Origin: Diploscapter coronatus
Taxonomy: Eukaryota; Nematoda; Chromadorea; Rhabditida; Rhabditidae
DNA: 64,000 nucleotides
Assembly: GCA_964036155.1 (NCBI GenBank)
Contig: OZ038422.1
Location: 70,083,201-70,147,200, forward strand
Direction of reading: 5' to 3'
Below, in pieces: positions 56,480 through 64,000 of the stretch; position 1 is the stretch's first letter; each line of letters starts with the position of its first letter. A program made the translations under genes and the position numbers. Below the pieces are notes generated by a model that was given only the letters and a program-made list of their open reading frames with translations, was not told the DNA's origin and did no database searches.

Positions 56480-59400
56480 TCAGCTCTGTTCGTCTTCTTC
56501 CTTCTCCTCAGTGACCGCATCCAGTTCTCCGTAATTCTCGACTTTCATGTCATTCAGGCCCAGTTCCTCGTTCTGCTCCCAGTTCCTCTCGTAGAATTCC
56601 TTCTGCAAACGAGGATCGTCCAAAGGCGCCGATAAACTCTGAAAATAATAGAAATAGGTTGCGAAAAAGCCTAAAAGAAAAGATAGAATCAGTGGAACAA
56701 AAGTGAATCAGAAAAAGTCAGCACTTAGAATCGGAAAATTTACGGAATCGTTGGAGATAAGTCAGTGAAAACTTCTTTTCAAAATAGAGTTATAACGTGA
56801 TGACTTTTAGGCGAATTTACTGTTGAATGATATACAAATATAAATAGTGTCAGTGCGCAAAAAATCACTTGCTTGATCATGAAGGGCATGAGAGCGTTTG
56901 AATTTCCCCAAATTTTTGATAAGTTTTGATAACGGAGTTGATATTTAAATTTCATATCCAAGCTTGATCAGTCGTTCCTCTCAATTCAATGAAAATGAAA
57001 CGGGATAATTTTCGCAAATTTCAATTCTCCTATCGTTCACATTATTTCACTCTCGTGAAGTTATTCTTATTGTATAAGATTAACGATTAGAGATAAATTA
57101 ATTAATAGAATCACTAAACTTGTTGAGTGTTTAAAAAGATCAAAGAAAAAGCACAATTCTACCTGAATGTAGCTATTCCCAGCTGGGTCATCCAATACGA
57201 TCGTGATAGGTAGTTCGAGCGCGAGTGCCTTATCCAATTGATCCAGGAAACTCTTCACTTTCGCCTTGTCCTCGTTCACTGCACTGTCACCCATGAAAAA
57301 CGACGATTGCTGAAAAAGTGGATTTTTAAAGTTGAACATTTTTGGTAGGTTGCATTTTCTGTAGCTAATCATTGATTCGTACATTTCATAACGAGAACTA
57401 TGCATTAATATTGTGCAATTTATGCTTTTATTTTAATAGATGTTTAAAATATAAATTAGAATTTTTGTCTAAAAAGTAAGAAAGAATAGAAATTTCATAT
57501 CATAAATTGCAAAAGATACAAATTTCGTAATTAATTTATCGATTTTAGACGTGACCACAATTCATTAGAATAAGCAATATTCTCATTCGGAAATGATAGT
57601 TTATACCCACCATATCGATTTGCTCCTTGGTAGCAATGAGAAGTCCCTCAATAGTGGTGAATCGACCGCCCAGAGCGCCGTAACCAACGTCCAAATCCAG
57701 TTCGGGGATGGACAGACTGCATGTGTCTGACTTGAGCACATCTCGTGTCAGATCCTCGGGCTGAACATATTCCAATTGAATTTTTTCTTAGAAACGAGTA
57801 GGCATTTCAACCTTTTATTTTATCCAATTATAAGATATTATTTTCAATTCATTCAAATATTTGGCCGTTCTTTAGAAAACTTCTTTTAAAAATCTGAAAT
57901 TGTGTTTAAAGTTGGAAAAAGTTCCGAAAAAAAATCGAGATAAGTGACCTTTTCGAGTTTGAGGATCAATTTGCAGCCGTTCGGTCTGATTCCTCCTCCA
58001 CTCTTGACCTCAGTCGTTTTGTACCCGCACTTGTCGCAGACCTGCGCCATTATGATGACCGTCTGGAAGAAGGGAATGTCCGTCGGCTTCATGTTCACTT
58101 CGGTGGGGGCATTGCAGTTCGGGCAGTTCGTGTGGAAATGCACCACTTCCTGCTTTGCATCCTCGTACGATTTCCATTCAGATGTTTCTGAAAGCATTTC
58201 TTTTAATTTCCGAGTGCAGAAGAAAATGCAACTAGAATTATACTATTTCGCACTCACTTTTGACGTTCGAAAGGTTTATAAAAGGATCTAACTATGGTTA
58301 GATTTGAATTTTATTCTATTCTTTCGCCACAAAGTAAAAACGACTAAATCGAAAGTCTTACAAAACTTCTATAAAAAAAAAAGTTCAAACACAAGTTGTC
58401 AAAAATTCAGCACTAGGATGTCATTTTCCTAATTATTTTTAATTCAAAACCAAAATAGGAAACGCTTGAAACTAGCATTTTTGGAGCGAACCATGATACT
58501 AGAGTATTTTAGATAGCCATTTGATATGATTAAGTAAAACTATTCTAACATCTAACCTGGCTGATCAAGTTGGTCCTGATCATCGGCCAGTCCGAGCATC
58601 TTGATCTCGTCTGCAGGCCTGTTGTAGTGAGAGACAATGCAGCGGGGGTCGACATGACGAGGGTCGGGATTTTGGATGAAGCAGTTCCCAGATGGATCGT
58701 GCAATTTCTGAAATAAATCAAATTCATTTTGGAGAAATTTCACTTTTCCCCTTTCTGTCGTTTTCAGGTAAAAAAGTGAAAATTCGTTACACCTTTGAGC
58801 AGAATGCGACAGTGCTCAATTTGTTTGAAAAAAGTTGGTGTAAATTCATCAAACTAATAACTTTTAAATAAAGTAAGAACTACCAAAGTCCAAGTGGTTT
58901 TGAGAGCCATGCAGTCGTCCATCCTCTTGACGAATTCATCGATTTTCTGCGCATTTTCTGGATCAGTCAGCCTTCTTTTTTCTTGGTCCTGATTCAGTCC
59001 GCTCCGCACTCGATCAAGCACTCCTTCCACGGTTGTCACTTCTGAAGATGAAAATATTGTGACAGTCCGCTTATCTGATCAACGTAAACAATAACAAAAT
59101 TTTAATAAGCACAGAAACTGGTAGTACATTTTGCACAAATACACATCATTTTATGATATTCCCTATTTTTCCTATATGAAACATCATGGAAAAGTATGTG
59201 TATACTAGATTAGATAACTGTTATTTTTATGAGCATTGCAAAAGTTCGCCGTTTTTATCTTTGACCTTACAATAGTGGGTCGTTTGAAGAGTAAATGAGA
59301 GAAAAATATCTAAATATTTTGACCAACCCCCAGGCTGAGATCTGCTCGGAATGGTGAGCTCCAATTCAGGCACTTCGATGCTTGCATATTCCGACTTGAC

Positions 59401-60164
59401 CAACTGTCTACGCAAATCAATTTGCTCGCGGACTCGCAACACGATTTCTGTGCCATGTTCCTGAAACAAAATTCACTGACTATGAGTATTATTTTTTTAT
59501 TTTCTTTAAAAAATAGATCTATGCGAGAATGAAGAATTTTCGAATGTTAATAGAAAAAATGAATCGAATTTCCGCATGAGTTTGCTTATAATTTCAAGAA
59601 TATTGGCGCGCCGAAAAAATCTCGATAAGAGAATTTATAATTCCCATTTTAAAAAGAATAATTTGGCCAAATCTATAATTTCAACAAAAATGAACTTCAT
59701 CTTAAAGGCAAATTTGCTCACCTGCACAGCCTCTCCACTCTGTATTTCATTGTTTTTGTATCCACAATGCGGGCATTCGAAGGACATCAAAATTACTGCC
59801 TTGTAGTAGGGAATTGAGGTGCAGAGAAGACGAGTCGTTCCCTTAAAATTTGCACATTTCAATGGGAGAAATTTGAACTCAAAAATTCGGAACCAAAATT
59901 GACTTCGAAAATTCTTGAGGTCCGAATTTATTCTATTCTGCCCAACGATTTTCATCTTTAAATAAAAATACCAGGACCCACGAAATATTCAAATTACAAT
60001 TTTTCATCATTGAAATTTCGGAGATTCCTTGTCAAATTCTATACCCCAAACATACATACATTTTCCTCGCAGTTGACGCAGAGACTCTCGATCTCCATAG
60101 GCCGCAGCTCGTCCACATCCTCTGCACTCAGCTCCTTGTACACTTCGTCTGCATTCGCCGCCAT
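56480..60164 (-). CDS. zpr1: ZPR1 zinc-finger protein
   Basis: ZPR1 binds eEF1A and acts in its folding and in cell-cycle and growth signalling. Nine exons are seen: 60164-60060, 59841-59722, 59460-59328, 59041-58884, 58707-58557, 58197-57949, about 57770-57610, about 57310-57163 and about 56640-56480. The N-terminus is [20 protein letters not shown]. Zinc finger 1 is CVNC...[14 protein letters not shown], and zinc finger 2 is CPNC...[16 protein letters not shown]; each C4 finger is followed by the family beta-domain ([28 protein letters not shown]). The diagnostic tail [16 protein letters not shown] is present. The insertion [14 protein letters not shown] between halves and the acidic C-terminus (EEKEEDEQS) are unremarkable. 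It lies head-to-tail between two other minus-strand genes. Confidence 0.96.
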
Positions 60165-60601
60165 TTCTTACCAAAAATTAGTAATAAATAATCGGAAGAC
60201 AGGAAATCTGATGAAACGAGGAGTTTTAATTCGAATGAATGGCGAGGCGCGATTATTCGAGAAGTTGCAAGAATGAACTAGATTAGTGGGCGTGACTCTT
60301 GAATGAAAGAGGGAGAAGAAAAATGGGAAAACATAGAGGAGATGTGCAAATTTTATGACGATTCAGCTCGTTTCTATTCAAAGAAGGAAGAAAAAGACTG
60401 AAAAACAATAGTCTAATTAATGAGTAAAATAAAGTCTACAAAAGTGTAGATAATCACTACAACTAAATTACTTTGTGTGATTTTTAGAATGCTTTTTCAA
60501 TAGTTTCATAAATTCATTTATTGACATGTTTCGATTAAAAACATAAGAAAAATTCATAATCTAACCAGAAAGACTCATATATCTCAGATGAATGTCAATT
60601 T
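60165..60601. other. Spacer between zinc-finger gene and ZPR1
   Basis: About 440 bp on the minus strand. A minus-strand AATAAA at about 60517-60522 probably ends the upstream gene, leaving about 350 bp to the ZPR1 ATG, longer than a typical operon gap. Confidence 0.4.
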
Positions 60602-63431
60602 TCATAATCCATCACCAATTCCTTGAAGCTGCATTCCTTCACTTGTATCTTCAGAATCACCAATCTGAAAGTTAAAATAACATCTTTATCTTTAAAGAAA
60701 AAAATACTGTCATTGAATTTTGAAATACGCAAAAATATTTCCTATTTATTATGGTCGCTAAATATTTTTTTCTTGAAATTTTTGGCAGTGTCGACTAACT
60801 GATAAAGGTCCCATTTAAAATAGGAAAAATCCAACTTACATTGACTTGCATTTCCTCCCCATCGATGACAATTACATACTGCCCTCCTGCATTCAGCTCC
60901 GTTCCTTCTGGCAGAACCAGCATCGCACCTTCGGGGCCATCAATTATTTCAGCCTGAAGCTCAACTCCTTGTTCCTGCTCTGCAGTGAAGTCCTGGAGCT
61001 AAAAATTGAATTTTATTGAGAGAAACTTAAATAAGATCACCTGAGTCTGCGAATGAATTTGATCAAGGTTGAATTGAGATGAATTTTCATTCCGAGTATT
61101 CATCGGGTTTTCTTCAGCTTGTTGCAACTCTTCCTCATCCTCCAATTCCAAGTCGTCATTTACTCCTCGAACACTTTCCAAATGCACTTTCCGACGATGA
61201 TCCAGAAATTCCAATCTGGAATATTTTCTTCCAATTTTCATAAATGAGACGAATGAATGATAGGAATAACGAATTTTTGTCAGATTATGAGAACGATAAT
61301 AGTTGGAATGAATTGATGTATACAAACTTCTAACAAGTAAAAAATAATAAAAAAAAAATATGTGAACCTCTTTGTGTACTTGACTGCACAACATGTCCAT
61401 GTGACAGTTGAGTTGACGACAGAAAGAGTGAATGAAGGCAGGAAAGGAGTGGTCACTTGGCAGGTAAAGTTACACATATCGTGGACTCGTTTCATGTGGC
61501 GAATCAGAAGGGAAGGACGCACCATTCGGAGACCGCATATCTTGCACGAGGTACTGCAAATCTACATCACTGAATAATGCCGAAAACTCATCGGTTTCTA
61601 TAAGAGTTTCTATTTTAAACCAGCTGTTCGAAAAGTTCTATTTCACATTATTGAGAAGAAGGTAAAATAAACAGACCTAGACAGAGCCTAAACCAGATAT
61701 CTCTTGTGCACCCTCTTAAACCAAATTAATTAACTAAACCATGTTGCATACCCCTCATGTCTCAACTTTATATAGGAAAACTGTATCTTGCGTACCCCCC
61801 TACCCTAAATTTCCTTATTCTTGCTGCAAGTTTGCCTAGGTATGAAAATAAACGAAAATTCGAATCTACATACCTGCAAGGATTGTCAATGGATGATCCA
61901 TTCCAACTATTTCTCATTGCATCGCTTTGTGATTTGCTGCTAGAAGACGATAATGAATCGATCACAGGAATTGTCTGCTTTTTCTCAAAAGAAAACATTC
62001 ATTAAAGTTTTAGACCGAATTCCTGTTCTCACATGAAAATTTCTAATTTCCTTCCTTGTCTTCTCCTGAATTGACTCCAAAGTGTGGTAGTTCGATTTAT
62101 GCAGATTCAGATCGGTCATCGTATAGCAGAACGTTCCACAGTAATGACAAATGTATCTGAGTAGAAGAAAATTAGATGAAAAATAGATGTGTTCGAGTGG
62201 TTAGGTGAAACACGCTTTTGTTGGACACTAGCAAACTTTCTCTTTATAATTAGTGAAGATTATATGGTCAGATGAAAGGATAAATATAAGAAAAATTCGA
62301 CTGATAGTCAGTTAGTCGATTGAAAGATGCTCACTTCTTCCAGTTTCCATTTACACGTTCCATTCCTGCCTGCCTGTTCATATTAGGGTTCTTCAATTTA
62401 CTGGCCTTGGGCAGAGATTTTCTCGCTTTTTGCCTTTTTCGAAGTATATCATCCTGTCTCCTCTTCTTCCATTCCTCTTCGATCAGAACAATTTGTCGGA
62501 TCACCTACCAATTTAGCACTTCATAAAATTGGAAACTCCTTTTAGAACTTGCTGTTATATTCAACATGTTAAACTTCAAGAATTAGCAATAGAAAATTTT
62601 ATGAAAAAACCGACTCACATCTTCTAGATTTTCAGAATGATATTTCTGCGCGTGATCTTTCAATCGATTTCCAGTCAGAAAGATTTTATCATCGCAGAAA
62701 ATGCATGGATATGATTCCACTTCCTCTGCACAACCTGAAAGTAATGAAATGAGCATGAATGAGCAGGTTATCTGACCTGGTAATTGGAATGAGGTGCTAG
62801 GTTGCCGAATTTCCGTTTCGATAGTCATTCCTTCCTGAAATGAACATTCAAGATGATAGGTGAAGCTCGAAAATTTTGGAATTCGATCTGAACTCGATTT
62901 AGTTTAAGTTTAAGATTTTGATAAACCAATTTTGAAATCTCGTTGAATTAGCATAAATCTAATCGCAGAAATGAATTGAATTGAATTCGAAGAAAAACGC
63001 ACATGAGCAGATTCAGGAATACGGTCCTCGATCTGCTCCGTCACAATCTCGACTTCGACATCTACGTCCACATTCAATTCGTCCTCTTGAAACACTTCGA
63101 ACGCTGGAACGATATTCTTTGAATTTGCAAATAAAACATTGATGCATAAATTTTGCGATAAAATCTCAAATTTATGGAATTTTCTGAATTCAAAATTGAG
63201 AAATTAGTTCCATCTTTCAAATGACATGCGATACTAACGAATGTGATACACGTTTGAAATGGAAAGGCAATATCTTCATTAATTTAGCAATTTTCAAATA
63301 ATCTTGAAAAACTTACAGGAATGAGGCTCGGCTGACGGCGTCGGTCTGGGCACATTCTGCTCGATCCGTTGATACCTTCGAGGTGGGGACTCTCGTGAGC
63401 ACGAAGGGAGATAATGAACTGCCCGATGCAT
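60602..63431 (-). CDS. C2H2 zinc-finger protein
   Basis: ATG at 63431 starts MHRAVHYLPSCSRESPPRRY. Exon about 63106-63000 is acidic (EDELNVDVDVEVEIVTEQIE). Three C2H2 fingers follow: CIFCDDKIFLTGNRLKDHAQKYH (about 62770-62620), CHYCGTFCYTMTDLNLHKSNYH (about 62160-62030) and CKICGLRMVRPSLLIRHMKRVH (about 61552-61475). A fourth, partly degenerate His pair appears in FLDHRRKVH. Between the first two is a very basic helix (EEEWKKRRQDDILRKRQKAR), a possible nuclear signal. The C-terminal part is acidic (LELEDEEELQQAEE; QGVELQAEIIDGPEGAMLVL), like an activation domain, ending at TGA 60602-60604 after EGMQLQGIGDGL. It is probably a DNA-binding regulator; no orthologue is named. The exon joins around 61480-61370 are unresolved. 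Confidence 0.85.
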
Positions 63432-63434
63432 ACA

Positions 63435-63541
63435 ACTAAGTAATTTATGTTAGAAAATTGTTCAACCTAATCTAATTTCAGTATTTCAGTGAATAAAACA
63501 CAATAATGACCATGTTCTAGAAATGTCCATAAAACTTTATT
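63435..63541 (-). promoter_or_regulatory. Operon-type junction: poly(A) signal, about 100 bp, trans-splice acceptor
   Basis: On the minus strand AATAAA of the upstream gene is at 63541-63536. The acceptor TTACTTAG ends at 63436, four bases before the ATG of the zinc-finger gene. The spacing of about 100 bp is what nematode operons show. Confidence 0.6.
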
Positions 63542-63758
63542 GAAAATGAGTAACAATTAATAGGATGACCGGCTGATGCTAAACGATAAAATCGGTAAAC
63601 TGGAACACGTAGAAACTAATAAATGAGATCATCACAAAAATGAAGATGAAAATGAACAACATCGCTAAAACAAATAAGAAACGAGAAGAACCACTCACCC
63701 GAAATTAGAAGGGAAAGGGAAAGGATAGACTTATTTCTGGTTGCTGCTGACTGTCTGT

Positions 63759-64000
63759 CTATGCAGTACCTGCCTCGCTTTCCTTCTTTGTATCTTCACC
63801 TCCATTCTTAGCAGAGCAAGCAGAGGAAGAAGAAGCAGTCGATTTGCCATTCTCCTTCACTTTCCACATCGGCTTATCGGCAGGCTTCACATAGACATCG
63901 ATGCATCGCTCGAATCCTGAAAAAACGAGATTTATACATTTTTGATGGAAGAGTTGAAAAGGATTTCCAAAGGAAAAACCTTCTGTGTAAGCAGATGGGG
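63759..64000 (-). CDS. C-terminal end of an unidentified gene (cut by window edge)
   Basis: Two exons are seen. The right edge to about 63980 ends PSAYTEG, and about 63918-63759 reads FERCIDVYVKPADKPMWKVK, then a low-complexity tail rich in Ser, Ala, Lys and Glu (STASSSSACSAKNGG; KKESEAGTA). The stop TAG is at 63759-63761. I cannot name it from this fragment. It is probably the upstream gene of an operon with the zinc-finger gene. Confidence 0.7.
   Translation of the reverse strand, partial: PSAYTEGFSFGNPFQLFHQKCINLVFSGFERCIDVYVKPADKPMWKVKENGKSTASSSSACSAKNGGEDTKKESEAGTA

Noticed and set aside
1..64000. CRISPR arrays, bacterial operon signals, 5S rRNA or functional tRNA genes
   Set aside because: None seen on reading both strands; the DNA is eukaryotic, and the only tRNA-like stretch (51303) cannot form an acceptor stem.

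Overview
The window is nematode nuclear DNA. Introns are short and AT-rich, acceptors are mostly TTTNAG, and the genes belong to nematode families: astacin of the NAS type, ground-like, TWK-type K2P channel, SRA-like chemoreceptors and a Cys-loop LGC channel. The decisive evidence is four genes for the spliced leader RNA SL1, each with the exact 22-nt SL1 leader followed by GT, an Sm site and a 3' hairpin. Several protein genes have a consensus acceptor immediately before the first ATG, as expected for trans-spliced mRNAs. The SL1 RNA bodies differ from that of C. elegans and no 5S rRNA is seen beside them, so this looks like another chromadorean nematode.

Layout. 1-2327 (+): 3' part of an astacin with EGF, CUB, Thr-rich and Cys-rich tail. 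About 2485-5015 (-): unrecognised, possibly damaged gene. 5291-6268 (+): Ly-6-type GPI protein. 6483-9252 (-): K2P channel. 9733-12607 (+): PP1-like phosphatase. 13657-16264 (+): seven-TM chemoreceptor. 18128-18930 (-): KxDL/BORC subunit. 22339-25643 (+): F-box/LRR-like protein. 28947-32432 (+): ground-like protein. 34560-35719 (+): unknown secreted protein. About 36466-37680 (+): thaumatin-like protein. 38320-38725: divergent SL1 RNA pair. 38845-41091 (-): Cys-loop channel subunit without a visible M4. 41648-42054: second divergent SL1 pair. 43080-44839 (+): small membrane tyrosine kinase with one in-frame TGA. 45489-45639: orphan receptor exon. 45952-48849 (+): second chemoreceptor with the same intron plan as the first. 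50466-50626 (-): U1 snRNA. About 51303-51560: tRNA-derived SINE-like element. 51870-55338 (-): secreted proline-rich protein. 56480-60164 (-): ZPR1. 60602-63431 (-): C2H2 zinc-finger protein. 63759 to the right edge (-): 3' end of another gene.

How the parts relate. The left 50 kb is mostly single genes in mixed orientation, with receptors, channels and secreted proteins that suggest neuronal or secretory roles. The last 12 kb is all on the minus strand. There the poly(A) signal of the rightmost gene lies about 100 bp from the acceptor of the zinc-finger gene, which is typical of a nematode operon. The most notable content is RNA: two SL1 pairs, inverted relative to each other, and a U1 gene within 12.5 kb, so RNAs for both trans- and cis-splicing are clustered here. 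Long introns and intergenic stretches hold many short inverted-repeat elements (hAT-like, TA-flanked, Mutator-like) and copies of dispersed repeats.
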